From: JAJDZL01 sp965221175
GTDB taxonomy: Bacteria; Pseudomonadota; Gammaproteobacteria; Arenicellales; JAJDZL01
Reading direction: 5' to 3'
DNA length: 64,000 bases
Assembly (NCBI GenBank): GCA_965221175.1
Contig: OZ244867.1
Span: forward strand, 3,038,001 to 3,102,000
Part shown: positions 8,462 to 22,250 of the stretch, in pieces
Layout: each line of letters opens with the position of its first letter
Numbering within the stretch: position 1 is the stretch's first letter
Position numbers and translations under genes: made by a program
The notes under the pieces: model-generated
Seen by the model: only the letters and a program-made list of their open reading frames with translations
Database searches by the model: none
What the model was told of the DNA's origin: nothing

Positions 8462-9864
8462 ACGCCGATGTAGTTTATGATACCGCGTGCTGCTTCACGC
8501 CCTTCAAAAACTGCTGTTACCACCAGGTCTGCACCTCGAACCATGTCACCTCCAGAAAACACTTTCGGATTTGAAGTCTGAAACGGAAATTCACTTTCAG
8601 GACTCGCTTTGACTCGTAGGAATGAATCGGTTTCAATCTGATGTAGCGTAAACCAGTCGCTTGGGCTAGGTCTAAACCCAAATGCGATAATTACACTGTC
8701 GCACGGAATTGACTGCTCACTGCCAGGGACGGGCTCAGGCTGCTGTCGTCCACGTTCATCCGGCTCACCCAATTGGGTTTCAATCACTTTAACCTGTTCG
8801 ACTTTACCGTTGCCTATAATTTCGGTCGGTTGACGATTCCATAAAAATCGAATGCCTTCTTCTTTCGCATGCCAAACTTCTCGGCGCGATCCCGGCATAT
8901 TGGTTTCGTCTCTTCGATATACGCAAGTTACTCTGTTGGCACCCTGGCGGACAGCAGTACGAACGCAGTCCATCGCAGTATCGCCACCCCCCAAAACGAC
9001 AACATTCTGATTGCTCATGTCTATTGCGGGCCATTCACCGGCTTCCCAGTTCTCCACCTTGTTGTTGTTGCCGATCAGGTAGGGCAGGGCTTCATATACG
9101 CCTTGCATGTCTTCGCCCACAAAACCGCCTTCCATATAGGTGTATGTTCCCATGCCTAAAAATACGGCATCGTACTCTTTGAGAAGGTCAGCAAATTCAA
9201 TGTCTGTGCCAACTTCGGTATTCAGTACAAATCTGACGCCCATTTCTTGCATTACTTGACGCCTTTTGAGGACAGTTTTCTTTTCAAGCTTGAACGGTGG
9301 AATTCCATAAGTTAGCAAGCCGCCAATTTCCGGATAGCGGTCGAATACAGTTGCACTGACTCCATTTCGGACCAGTACATCCGCGCAGCCAAGTCCGGCA
9401 GGTCCACTGCCAACAACTGCAACCGTTTTGCCGGTTGATTCAACAGAAGATATGTCAGGTCTCCATCCTTGACTGAACGCTTCGTCGGTGATGTATTTTT
9501 CAATCGAACCAATCGTAATCGCTCCGAATCCGTCGTTCATCGTGCAGGCACCTTCGCACAGGCGATCCTGAGGACAGATTCTGCCGCAGATTTCAGGTAG
9601 CGAATTGGTCTGGTGAGACAGCTCGGCCGCTTCAAACAGTCTGCCCTCCGAAATCAGGTTGAGCCATTCGGGAATGTAATTGTGAACCGGACACTTCCAC
9701 TGACAATAGGGATTTCCGCAGGATATGCAACGAGTGGACTGTCCGGCCGCGGTGCTCGCATCATACTGTTGGTAAATTTCGTTCCAATGATGTATGCGGG
9801 ATTGCGCAGGATCTTTCGGTGGGTCCTGCCGCGGCAGCTCCAGGAACTGGAAATGCTGTTTCAC
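8458..9864 (-). CDS. gltD: Glutamate synthase (NADPH), small subunit
   Basis: 468-residue beta subunit of glutamate synthase. It takes electrons from NADPH to FAD and passes them through 4Fe-4S clusters to GltB. The cysteine-rich N-terminus shows CISCGNPYCQWKCPVHN and CGRICPQDRLCEGAC, the cluster ligands. Two dinucleotide folds follow: VAVVGSGPAGLGCADVL for FAD and VVVLGGGDTAMDC for NADPH. The start is GTG at 9864, 23 bp after the gltB stop; the first residues KQHFQFLELPRQDPPK fit the family. It overlaps pyrF downstream by 4 bp, so the three genes probably share one message. Confidence 0.96.
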   Translation of the reverse strand: MKQHFQFLELPRQDPPKDPAQSRIHHWNEIYQQYDASTAAGQSTRCISCGNPYCQWKCPVHNYIPEWLNLISEGRLFEAAELSHQTNSLPEICGRICPQDRLCEGACTMNDGFGAITIGSIEKYITDEAFSQGWRPDISSVESTGKTVAVVGSGPAGLGCADVLVRNGVSATVFDRYPEIGGLLTYGIPPFKLEKKTVLKRRQVMQEMGVRFVLNTEVGTDIEFADLLKEYDAVFLGMGTYTYMEGGFVGEDMQGVYEALPYLIGNNNKVENWEAGEWPAIDMSNQNVVVLGGGDTAMDCVRTAVRQGANRVTCVYRRDETNMPGSRREVWHAKEEGIRFLWNRQPTEIIGNGKVEQVKVIETQLGEPDERGRQQPEPVPGSEQSIPCDSVIIAFGFRPSPSDWFTLHQIETDSFLRVKASPESEFPFQTSNPKVFSGGDMVRGADLVVTAVFEGREAARGIINYIGV

Positions 9865-9887
9865 TTTAGGATACCGAAACGGAGGGT

Positions 9888-14345
<4,458 letters not shown>

Positions 14346-14487
14346 GGAATTCTGTCTCTACTCGTCAACCCATCGTCTGCAGGCCTGTATCAGGCTGAGA
14401 TGAGCTTGTTTCAGAATTAATTTCGTCGCGGCTTGTTGCGCACATCCGTGCGCTATTCGTCACTTGCATTCAATTGCCGAACTTTTT

Positions 14488-14517
14488 AGTATAACGACAG
14501 ATTGAAGATTTTCGCAA
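14488..14517 (-). promoter_or_regulatory. Candidate sigma-70 promoter of gltB
   Basis: Reading the reverse strand, TTGCGA (14517-14512), an 18-bp spacer and TATACT (14493-14488) form a reasonable sigma-70 promoter pointing at gltB, with a leader of about 140 nt. Motif match only. Confidence 0.35.
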
Positions 14518-14851
14518 ATAAATAATTTTCAGTTCGAGGACGAATTTCAGAAAATTTCGATCGAACTTAAATCTTGTAGCCTGCGAATAGCAGTAATCAT
14601 CAAATCGTTTGCTTGCAATACAGAGGCACAAAACAGTGATGGCGTTGGCGCCATCAACATTCCAATGCATTCCGATGTGCTTGCGAGGTAAACCAGTCAA
14701 GTTCTTGTAGAAAGTTGGTAAAGGCAGGCATGAAAATCGCCAGACGACTAACTGACACATGACATTCACTTCTGCGGGTATTCGAACGCCATTCAAGGTG
14801 AAAATATGAATCTGCACTGTAATTTTCGTTAGAATATAGCTAATCTAATTG
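14518..14851. other. Intergenic region between gltB and the binding-protein gene
   Basis: Divergent spacer of about 330 bp. No convincing protein-coding frame: the 115-codon reverse frame here has no family features and no ribosome site. It must hold the promoter of the downstream ABC binding-protein gene, but I could not pick out a clear -35/-10 pair. Confidence 0.4.
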
Positions 14852-14875
14852 ATGACTACCACATGGAAAAAAGTT

Positions 14876-16099
14876 ATGAAATACTTCAGTAAAAACCTTA
14901 CAGTGGCAACATTCACAATTCTTTTTATGTCCACAGTAACCATTCAGAGTGCTTACAGTGATGGACATGTTGTGAAATTGGGTTTTCTGGGTGGATTCAC
15001 CGGTCCTATCGAATCGTTTGCTCCCGGAATTTTTCAAGGCGCCAAGTCCGCCGCTGATCAAATTTCTGCCAGTGGCGGCCTGTTAGGCGGAAAAGCCTTG
15101 GAACTCGTAACGGGCGACTCAACCTGTGCCGATGTAACAGCGGCTGCCAATGCAGCCGATCGGCTCATTAACTCGGAAAATTTGCCTGCAATTGTCGGGC
15201 CGATGTGTACCCCAGCAACCATTTCTGCAGCCAATAATGCTGCCATTCCCGGCGGAGTTGTCATCGTTTCACCGAGCGCCACCAGCCCGGCAATCTCCGA
15301 TGTCGATGACAGCGACCTGCTTTTTAGAACCGTCCCTTCTGATTCGTATCAGGGAGAATCGATGGCTAAACTGTTGATGGCCAAAGGCATTACTACCATT
15401 GCCATCGCCTACATCAATAGTGACTATGGAAAAGGATTTGCCGACGCCTTGGCAAATTCGTACACGGCGTTGGGCGGTAATGTCGCTGCAAAAGTGGCAT
15501 ATGAGGATGGTAAAGCGGATTATCGGGCAGAAATCGGCTCAATGGCTTCAAGCGGTGCTGAACATCTGGCAGTTCTTGGATATGCAAACGGTGCCGGTCA
15601 GACAATCATCCGACAATCACTGGAAAGCGGCGATTTCGCCAATTTCATTGGCGGTGACGGAATGCCGGAACAGTCTCTGATTGATGCTATCGGCGCTGAA
15701 GCTCTAGAAGGCATGATTTTCACCAGATCGGGGTCTCAGGAAGGACAAGGCAAAGACAATTTTGCTGCTATTTCGAAGGAAGGGGGATTTGATGATTCCG
15801 CTTATGCTCCTCACGCCTATGACGCGACGTTTCTTCTCGCGCTGGCAATGGAAAAGAAAGGAAACGCTGAGCGCGAAGGAATGTCAGAAGCGCTGCGCGC
15901 AGTTGCAAGTCCTCCCGGTATGCAAGTGTATCCGGGCGAGTGGGACAAGGCACTTGCAGCACTCAAGCAGGGTGAAGACATCAATTACGAAGGTGCAGCT
16001 GGAAGCCAGGATTTCGACGAGAATGGAGACGTAGCTGGTGTGATTGTCGAAGTCACCGTTCAAGGCGGTCAACTTGTGGAAATTGGCCCCATCATGTAA
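14876..16099 (+). CDS. ABC transporter substrate-binding protein, branched-chain amino acid type
   Basis: About 407-residue periplasmic type I binding protein (LivJ/Peripla_BP_6 family). A signal peptide spans about residues 1-30, ending near SAYSDG. The mature part begins VKLGFLGGFTGPIESFAPG and continues with ASGGLLGGKALELVTGDS and AIVGPMCTPAT, the usual ligand-lobe signatures. ATG at 14876 follows GGAAAAAAGTT and gives a clean signal peptide; an ATG at 14852 in the same frame is the alternative. The gene faces the livGFHM operon and shares a terminator with it, so it probably supplies that importer. The ligand (leucine-type amino acid, urea or amide) cannot be decided. Confidence 0.88.
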   Translation: MKYFSKNLTVATFTILFMSTVTIQSAYSDGHVVKLGFLGGFTGPIESFAPGIFQGAKSAADQISASGGLLGGKALELVTGDSTCADVTAAANAADRLINSENLPAIVGPMCTPATISAANNAAIPGGVVIVSPSATSPAISDVDDSDLLFRTVPSDSYQGESMAKLLMAKGITTIAIAYINSDYGKGFADALANSYTALGGNVAAKVAYEDGKADYRAEIGSMASSGAEHLAVLGYANGAGQTIIRQSLESGDFANFIGGDGMPEQSLIDAIGAEALEGMIFTRSGSQEGQGKDNFAAISKEGGFDDSAYAPHAYDATFLLALAMEKKGNAEREGMSEALRAVASPPGMQVYPGEWDKALAALKQGEDINYEGAAGSQDFDENGDVAGVIVEVTVQGGQLVEIGPIM

Positions 16100-16124
16100 A
16101 TATTCGGAGAATTTGTTGCCAAAG

Positions 16125-16157
16125 ACAGTGGCGCTTCGGCGCCACTGTTTATTTTTG
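16125..16157. terminator. Strong intrinsic terminator between convergent genes
   Basis: Perfect 10-bp stem ACAGTGGCGC / GCGCCACTGT (16125-16134, 16139-16148) with a TTCG tetraloop and a following TTTATTTTT on the plus strand. Best read as the terminator of the binding-protein gene; it may also act on livM from the other side. Confidence 0.85.
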
Positions 16158-16199
16158 GGTGTTGGTACCGTCAAGGTTGAGTGACGCAGGTGCCGGGTG

Positions 16200-17465
16200 T
16201 CATGAATCCTTGCGAATTCGCTCGGGGACCAGACCTTTCGGTACATAGCGAAGCGCCAGAACGATTGTCAGCCCGGCTATAAATACGCGCATTTGTAGAG
16301 CTCGCGCCATAAAGTCCGAGGGGGCTTCCCAGCCAAACCACATTGAGCCGTAGTTGCTTGCAATTTCGAACAGAACCAGAGTGACGGGTTCCGACATCGT
16401 CCAAATGATGTAGATCGCGACTGCTCCGAATATCGCCCCCAGATTGTTGCCTGCACCACCAAAGAGCACCATGACCCAAATCAGAAAAGTATGTTGAAAT
16501 GGATGGAATCCGGCAGGATCGAAAATTCGCACAGAAGTTATCAGTGCGGCACCGCCCAATCCAATCAATCCGGAGCCGATTACGAAAATTTCCAACCGCC
16601 GGAAGTTCACATTCTTGCCCATGGCTGCCGCTGCGATTTCATTGTCCCGAATCGCTCTCATCATCCGCCCCCAAGGGGCATGATAGGCTCTCTGCAGTAG
16701 AACGAAGACAACTGCGATGATTGCTGCCATCAAACACAGGTATGCTGCTCGAGCCGCGACGAATCCCAGATCATTCGGTGTTGGCACCGGCCATGGCAGG
16801 GGGGAGACGGTGAGGGTTCCGCGCGTAAGCCAGTCGGCATTCTTCAGAATTGCTTTGATGATTTCAGCAAATCCAAGCGTTGCGATCGCCAGATAGTCGC
16901 TTCGTAGTCCAAGGCACGCCTTGCCGATGAAATAAGCTATTACTGCAGCAGCAATTCCCCCTGCAATCCAGCCAATTCCAACCGGCAATCCGAATCCGCC
17001 GATAAAACCCGCTTCTTTTTCGATCAACCGTGCAACAGGTGCCAACGAGCTGTTGAAAACAAAAAATGCGATTAACAGAGCAATGATAAGGGAAATCGTT
17101 TTGATTCTTTCACTGACTCCGAATCTGTGAATTTGGCTCAAAGCAACCATGGCGATTATGATCACTGACACCTTTAGGAGGAAAATTCCCAGAGCTGCAG
17201 GGCCATCGGATTCCCAGAACGCGTCATTGATCGGAAAACACATCAGCATCGTTACGAACCCGCCGACTGCAATGAATCCCATCACTCCGGCGTTGAACAG
17301 GCCTGCATAGCCCCATTGAATCGTGAGTCCTAGTGCTAAGATTGCATAGCAGGAGGCTTCCACCAGCATTCGCAGTGTGTAAGCTTGTCCGAAGTTCAGC
17401 AACACAATCAGCACAGCGATTCCCAAAATGGAGAAAAGGATAAATTCTCTTTGGAACTTTGCCAT
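16200..17465 (-). CDS. livM: Branched-chain amino acid ABC transporter permease LivM-type
   Basis: 421-residue integral membrane permease of the LivM family, second pore subunit of the importer. Many hydrophobic helices are visible, with ALGLTIQWGYAGLFNAGVMGF near the start and the coupling-helix region MRAIRDNEIAAAAMGKN facing the ATPases. Frames run upstream to 17519, but the ATG at 17465 starts 14 bp after the livH stop and gives the typical MAKFQREF-type N-terminus. Last gene of the livG-livF-livH-livM operon. Confidence 0.9.
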   Translation of the reverse strand: MAKFQREFILFSILGIAVLIVLLNFGQAYTLRMLVEASCYAILALGLTIQWGYAGLFNAGVMGFIAVGGFVTMLMCFPINDAFWESDGPAALGIFLLKVSVIIIAMVALSQIHRFGVSERIKTISLIIALLIAFFVFNSSLAPVARLIEKEAGFIGGFGLPVGIGWIAGGIAAAVIAYFIGKACLGLRSDYLAIATLGFAEIIKAILKNADWLTRGTLTVSPLPWPVPTPNDLGFVAARAAYLCLMAAIIAVVFVLLQRAYHAPWGRMMRAIRDNEIAAAAMGKNVNFRRLEIFVIGSGLIGLGGAALITSVRIFDPAGFHPFQHTFLIWVMVLFGGAGNNLGAIFGAVAIYIIWTMSEPVTLVLFEIASNYGSMWFGWEAPSDFMARALQMRVFIAGLTIVLALRYVPKGLVPERIRKDS

Positions 17466-17479
17466 GATCGCTAGTTCGG

Positions 17480-18484
17480 TTAGAGTACCTGTCCGCGAAA
17501 GATTCCCGTTGGCCGCCAAATCAGAACTGCGATGAGTATGACAAACGGGACAACGATCTTGTATTCGGTAGGAACAAAAGCCAGACGTGCAGGGATGTCA
17601 ATCCATTGCGGCATGTAGTCTTGGAGGGGGCGCAGAAAAATAGACCAATTGAATATCGCCAGTGTTTCAGAGAATCCCACCAGCATCCCACCGGCAATGG
17701 CACCGTACGGACGTCCGACGCCTCCAACAATCGCAGCAGCGAAGATGGGCAGCAGAAGATTGAAACTCAAATCCGGCTTGAGGAATACGTCGAGCGCCAG
17801 CAAAACTCCGCCGATGGCGGCTAGAGCGCCGGCAATAAACCATGTCGCTCTAACCACTGTGTCGGTATTGATTCCAGAAACCAGCGCCAATTCTGCATTG
17901 TCCGACATCGCCCGCATCGCTTTACCCAGGCGTGTGCGGGTAAGGAACTGGTGCAGACAGAACACACAAGCAATAGCAGTAAGAACGAGCAACACCTGAG
18001 GTTCAGAAATGACAATTTTTTTCGTTGTCAGATCAAATGGTAGTTCAATGCGGAATATGTCTTTTCTCTCAATTGAGAAAAAATTTCGCGGCGCCGTCCC
18101 GGCGAACAGCCTGATCACTCCCTGAAGCATTAACGTAACACCTATGGAAGCAACCAGAAGCAGGATTGGCTTGACATTTCTCTCTCGCAATGGACGGTAG
18201 AACAGTCGGTCCAGGCCAATTGCGAGAATGGCGGCACCTGCAGCCGCCAGCGGCAGGACCATGAATCCCGCAGGCAGTCCGGCGATCTCCCTGCCGCCGG
18301 AAAGCGCCGCTGATAGAACCAGTGCCAAATAAGCGCCGAATGTCATCAAATCTGCATGTGCGAAATTGGCAAAGCGCAGGATTCCGAAAACCAGCGTGAC
18401 CCCAACTGCACCGAGCGCATAAATACAGCCAATCACTGTGCCTGAGATCAGCACCTTGTTGACAAAGAAAATCAGTTCATCCAC
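17480..18484 (-). CDS. livH: Branched-chain amino acid ABC transporter permease LivH-type
   Basis: 334-residue permease of the LivH family. The N-terminal GCIYALGAVGVTLVFGILRFANFAH... region and the coupling loop MRAMSDNAELALVSGIN are diagnostic. About eight hydrophobic segments are visible. The start appears to be GTG at 18484, 8 bp after the livF stop, with GGAGG inside the end of livF. It forms the inner-membrane channel with LivM. Confidence 0.9.
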   Translation of the reverse strand: MDELIFFVNKVLISGTVIGCIYALGAVGVTLVFGILRFANFAHADLMTFGAYLALVLSAALSGGREIAGLPAGFMVLPLAAAGAAILAIGLDRLFYRPLRERNVKPILLLVASIGVTLMLQGVIRLFAGTAPRNFFSIERKDIFRIELPFDLTTKKIVISEPQVLLVLTAIACVFCLHQFLTRTRLGKAMRAMSDNAELALVSGINTDTVVRATWFIAGALAAIGGVLLALDVFLKPDLSFNLLLPIFAAAIVGGVGRPYGAIAGGMLVGFSETLAIFNWSIFLRPLQDYMPQWIDIPARLAFVPTEYKIVVPFVILIAVLIWRPTGIFRGQVL

Positions 18485-18492
18485 GAGTGCGT

Positions 18493-19194
18493 TCAGCCTC
18501 CGAGAAAACTTCTTGCGACTTCAGGATTGAGGAGCAGGTTTTCGGCGGTGTCAGTATACAGATTGCGGCCGCCGGCCAGCACAAAGCCTGTATCCGAGAT
18601 TTGCAAGGCGCGTCTCGCATTCTGTTCCACAATCAGTACCCCGATGCCGGAAGCCGCGATTTCCAAAATTCGATAGATGATGTCCTGAACATATGATGGG
18701 GACAGACCGACCGTGGGTTCATCAAGAAGCAGCAGGCGCGGTTCGGTCATCAGCGCCCTGGCAATCGCAACCATCTGCCGCTGTCCCCCAGAAAGCTGTC
18801 CCGCGAAGTCGCGGCGTTTTGCCTTGAGGGGTGGAAACAGTTCAAACATTTGCTCCACTGAGGATGAGAAATCATCTCGACGGATGAATGCTCCCATTTC
18901 CAAATTTTCCTGAACTGTCAGCGACTGGAATATATTCATTTCCTGCGGCACATAGGCAATTCCGAGATTAACGCGCTTGTCTGGCGGTACGTCGGTGATG
19001 TCGTTTCCCTCCAGCTTCACGGTCCCCTGTTCAAGTTTGATCAGGCCGAACAGACATTTCAAGACGGTCGACTTGCCAGCGCCGTTCGAGCCTACGATGA
19101 CACCGATCTGTCCCGAATTCAATTCGATGTCAACGCCGTGCAGGATCGGTTCTCCACCGTAACCAGCGATGATGTTGGCTGCGTGAAGCAACAT
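18493..19194 (-). CDS. livF: Branched-chain amino acid ABC transporter ATPase LivF-type
   Basis: 233-residue ATP-binding subunit. Walker A is GSNGAGKSTVLKCL, the signature is LSGGQRQMVAIARALM, and Walker B is LLLLDEPTVGLS, followed by the switch His replaced in this family by VLIVEQNARRAL. Size and sequence match LivF (about 237 residues in E. coli). It lies between livG and livH on the reverse strand with short spacers. Confidence 0.93.
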   Translation of the reverse strand: MLLHAANIIAGYGGEPILHGVDIELNSGQIGVIVGSNGAGKSTVLKCLFGLIKLEQGTVKLEGNDITDVPPDKRVNLGIAYVPQEMNIFQSLTVQENLEMGAFIRRDDFSSSVEQMFELFPPLKAKRRDFAGQLSGGQRQMVAIARALMTEPRLLLLDEPTVGLSPSYVQDIIYRILEIAASGIGVLIVEQNARRALQISDTGFVLAGGRNLYTDTAENLLLNPEVARSFLGG

Positions 19195-19211
19195 AATTCA
19201 GCCTGCGGACA

Positions 19212-20012
19212 TCAAGCGACTCGTGTTCCGCCGCCGAAGTAGGCTTCTACAACCATTGGATTCGCCAACACTTCCTCTGGAGTACCCTCGATTGCAACTT
19301 CGCCTTCCACCATTACCGTCACTCTATGGCATAGACGAGATATGAAATCCATATTGTGCTCAATGATGAAAAAAGTTTTCCCAAACTCCTGGTTCAGTTT
19401 CCTGATATTGTCAGAAAGCATGTTGAGAAGCGTGTGATTAACCCCCGCGCCGAGTTCATCCAAAAGAACGATCTCGGTTTCGGCCATCATGGTTCTGCCG
19501 AGTTCCAGGAGTTTTTTCTGACCGCCGGAAAGATTTCCCGCAAGTTCATTCTTGACATGAGACAGGCCCAGAAAGTCGATCACCTCGGATGCTTTTTTGA
19601 GATTTTCGGTTTCCTGAGAGCGAAACTTCGAAGGACGAAACAGGGCCGAAGCTACATTTTCGCCGATCTGTCCAGATGGCACCATCAGCAGATTCTCAAT
19701 GGCTGTCATGTTGGAATACTCATGTGGAATCTGAAAAGTGCGGAGCAGTCCGCGGGCAAACATTTCGTGAGCTGGGAGTCCGGTTACCTGTGTGCCGTTG
19801 AGTCGCACAGTGCCTGAGTCAGGCTGAATAACACCGGCGACGATATTGAATAGTGTAGATTTTCCTGCGCCATTGGGCCCAATCAGGCCGGCGATCACGC
19901 CGGATTCCACTTCAAGACTGCACTCTCGAACCGCCAGCAGTGAGCCGAAATACTTGGTTACATTTTGAATTTCGAGGATCGCTGACACGGGCTGATGCTT
20001 CTGGCTACTCAT
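19212..20012 (-). CDS. livG: Branched-chain amino acid ABC transporter ATPase LivG-type
   Basis: 266-residue ATP-binding subunit, first gene of the livG-livF-livH-livM operon. Walker A is GPNGAGKSTLFNIV and the signature LSGGQKKLLELGRTMM. Walker B reads IVLLDELGAGVN, where the usual DEP is DEL; the catalytic Glu is kept. FFIIEHNMDFI gives the switch His. The C-terminal EVLANPMVVEAYFGG is typical of LivG. Confidence 0.93.
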   Translation of the reverse strand: MSSQKHQPVSAILEIQNVTKYFGSLLAVRECSLEVESGVIAGLIGPNGAGKSTLFNIVAGVIQPDSGTVRLNGTQVTGLPAHEMFARGLLRTFQIPHEYSNMTAIENLLMVPSGQIGENVASALFRPSKFRSQETENLKKASEVIDFLGLSHVKNELAGNLSGGQKKLLELGRTMMAETEIVLLDELGAGVNHTLLNMLSDNIRKLNQEFGKTFFIIEHNMDFISRLCHRVTVMVEGEVAIEGTPEEVLANPMVVEAYFGGGTRVA

Positions 20013-20281
20013 TTGAACCTGTCAGCAATTTTACCGTAACGCAGAGTTTACATTAGCAAAAGCCCGCCTATAGATCTGTTCTCGGATTCGAGGCTCGAAT
20101 GTCACTTTAAGTAATGATGACAATCACGGAGGACCAAGAGCGCGACGGTTCAGCAAGCTCAATTGTGATATCGATAGCGCTGTGTATTTATTTTAATGAG
20201 TCACAAGAGTGTATCAATCCGTTGAAAGCTGCTGCAGATTCAGGTGTCCGAATTCGGTTCCAATCGTTCGAATGACCGAAA

Positions 20282-20668
20282 TTAATGTTGGCGGATATCG
20301 GTTTTCGAGAAATCATTTCCTTTGAAAAGCAATGGTAGATCAAGAGATTTTGCTAAAGCATAGCAAAAGCAGTCACCAAAGTTAAGTTCAGCTGGATGCC
20401 GTCCCCTTCCGAAATCTCGAAAGGCTCTGCGAGCAATGTTCGCTTGATCTGAGTCGACGGAACTAATTTCAATTCCCGCCTTTGCCAAAAAAAGATCAAG
20501 GTCGAGTATTCCATCCATTCCATACCGCGTGAGGATAACGATTGATGCTTCAATGAAAGAAGCCGCTGAAACCAAGCAAATATTCGCCGATTCAATCGCT
20601 TCAATGAAAGCGTCTTGTTCCGGCTCATTTTGCAAAATTGCCAAAATTGCAGATGTATCGATGACCAT
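20282..20668 (-). CDS. vapC: VapC family PIN-domain ribonuclease toxin
   Basis: 128-residue PIN-domain toxin. The acidic catalytic residues are visible as MVIDTSAIL (Asp4), FIEAS (Glu41), LNFGDCFCYALAK and GNDFSKTD. VapC toxins cleave tRNA or rRNA when free of antitoxin. The ATG overlaps the stop of the upstream antitoxin by one base (TGATG), typical of coupled vapBC translation. It is the first of three PIN modules in the window. Confidence 0.88.
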   Translation of the reverse strand: MVIDTSAILAILQNEPEQDAFIEAIESANICLVSAASFIEASIVILTRYGMDGILDLDLFLAKAGIEISSVDSDQANIARRAFRDFGRGRHPAELNFGDCFCYALAKSLDLPLLFKGNDFSKTDIRQH

Positions 20669-20922
20669 CAGCTTGGCAATCCAGTTTTATCGTATCCTAG
20701 TATTTCTTCGGGACTTCGGTTGTCCCGGACAGGTAACAAACTGCAATGTCTCGCGATTTCCTTAAGTTCTTCAATCCTGAATTTGTCGAAGCGATTGCGC
20801 TGAATCCGCTGCAGACGCTCTTCCAGTGCCACAGTAACTGCTTGTGTTTTTGTTTCGCCTGTCAGTTCGGCGACTCTCTGCGCGAGAGCTTCAGTTTTGC
20901 TGTTTCGAATATTCAAAGCCAT
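20668..20922 (-). CDS. vapB: VapB antitoxin, Rv0623-type
   Basis: 84-residue antitoxin. The start MALNIRNSKTEALAQRVAEL followed by TGETKTQAVTVALEERLQRI is the ribbon-helix-helix and helical region typical of Rv0623-type VapB proteins. The C-terminal tail (SPEEILGYDKTGLPS) would occupy the toxin active site. The frame is open to 20961, but the ATG at 20922 matches the family start. It probably represses its own operon; the upstream region is AT-rich, but I found no clear palindrome. Confidence 0.82.
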   Translation of the reverse strand: MALNIRNSKTEALAQRVAELTGETKTQAVTVALEERLQRIQRNRFDKFRIEELKEIARHCSLLPVRDNRSPEEILGYDKTGLPS

Positions 20923-21164
20923 TTTTTCATTACATGTAGATAAAAATACACATTGTAACATTTATGCGATTTCCAACTCAGACCAGTCCGATTTCAGATT
21001 AACTACCCTGATAGGTAATTTCTTATTCAGCACGATGTGGTTCAGTGTGAGACAGTTTTAGTTGCACAACAGCTGTCTAGGTGTATTAAGGCGACTACAT
21101 CGGAGCACAACGCGTCGCACAGCTGGTCATCAAAGCATTGTTAAAACCTTAAGGCAGTGTGCGA

Positions 21165-22250
21165 TTAACGGGAGGTAAACGCGTTAAGTGTATTTATTAG
21201 TTCTGCAAGGTTATAGTCATCCTTGATTTCGGCGTTACCAATTCCATCTAACACAATGATTCGAATTGTTTTGTCTTGCACTTTTTTATCAAGCGACATG
21301 GCTTCCAGAAAATCGGTGGTACTCATGCCATCAGGTGGCAATACCGGCAAACCTGCTCTTTTGATGATTTGTTCAACTTGACTGGCTTGATGGGCGCTGA
21401 GCAGGTTCAGCCTTGTTGAAAATTCGGCAGCCATTATCATTCCGACTGCGATAGCTTCACCATGCAGCCATTTTTTGTAGTTCAACCAAGTTTCAATTGC
21501 GTGTCCAAAGGTGTGCCCAAAGTTCAAAATGGCTCGTATGCCGGTTTCGCGCTCATCTTCTGCCACAACTTCCGCTTTACTGCGACACGACACTTCAATT
21601 GTATGAGCAAGACTCGCAGGCTCACGCTCCAGAATGGAGTCGATGTTCTCATTAAGCCAGGCCAAAAATTTAGCGTCCTGTATGGCGCCATACTTGATCA
21701 CTTCAGCCAGACCCGCTCGCAGTTCTCGGTCCGGCAAGGAATGTAGTGTATTGGTGTCGGCAATTACACACTGAGGCTGATAGAATGCCCCGATCATATT
21801 CTTTCCAAGCGGATGGTTTACACCAGTTTTGCCGCCAACTGACGAGTCTACCTGTGCGAGAAGCGTAGTTGGAACCTGGATGAATGGTACGCCGCGCTGG
21901 TAACACGCTGCCGCGAAGCCGGCAGTGTCACCGACAACGCCGCCTCCAAGTGCAATAATCGTCGTTTTCCGGTCGCAGGGAATGTTCAGCAGTTTGTCAA
22001 ATATCTTTCCGATGGTCTGTAAATTCTTATGTATTTCGCCGTCAGCAAGAACATGGATGTGAACCTCCGCAAATTTTCCAACTGAATCAACAACATTTTG
22101 TGCATACAGGGGGGCGATTGTTTCATTCGTGATGACAACTGCCTTAGATCCGGGTACGTGAGGTTGGTAAAGCTCAGACTTGTCGAGAATACCGGCTCCG
22201 ATATGAATAGGATAAGAGCGGCTTCCAAGAGCCACTTCAATGGTTTTCAT
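21165..22250 (-). CDS. aroB: 3-dehydroquinate synthase
   Basis: 361 residues, NAD- and zinc-dependent. It converts DAHP to 3-dehydroquinate, step two of the shikimate pathway. NAD-binding GGGVVGDTAGFAAACYQRG, the VPTTLLAQVDSSVGGKTGVN region, and metal ligands in LAEVIKYGAI, NFGHTFGHAIE and LHGEAIAVGM are all intact. Start ATG at 22250 overlaps the aroK stop by 4 bp, the conserved aroK-aroB pair. The usual downstream damX (SPOR-domain) gene of gammaproteobacteria is missing; a vapBC module follows instead. Confidence 0.97.
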   Translation of the reverse strand: MKTIEVALGSRSYPIHIGAGILDKSELYQPHVPGSKAVVITNETIAPLYAQNVVDSVGKFAEVHIHVLADGEIHKNLQTIGKIFDKLLNIPCDRKTTIIALGGGVVGDTAGFAAACYQRGVPFIQVPTTLLAQVDSSVGGKTGVNHPLGKNMIGAFYQPQCVIADTNTLHSLPDRELRAGLAEVIKYGAIQDAKFLAWLNENIDSILEREPASLAHTIEVSCRSKAEVVAEDERETGIRAILNFGHTFGHAIETWLNYKKWLHGEAIAVGMIMAAEFSTRLNLLSAHQASQVEQIIKRAGLPVLPPDGMSTTDFLEAMSLDKKVQDKTIRIIVLDGIGNAEIKDDYNLAELINTLNAFTSR

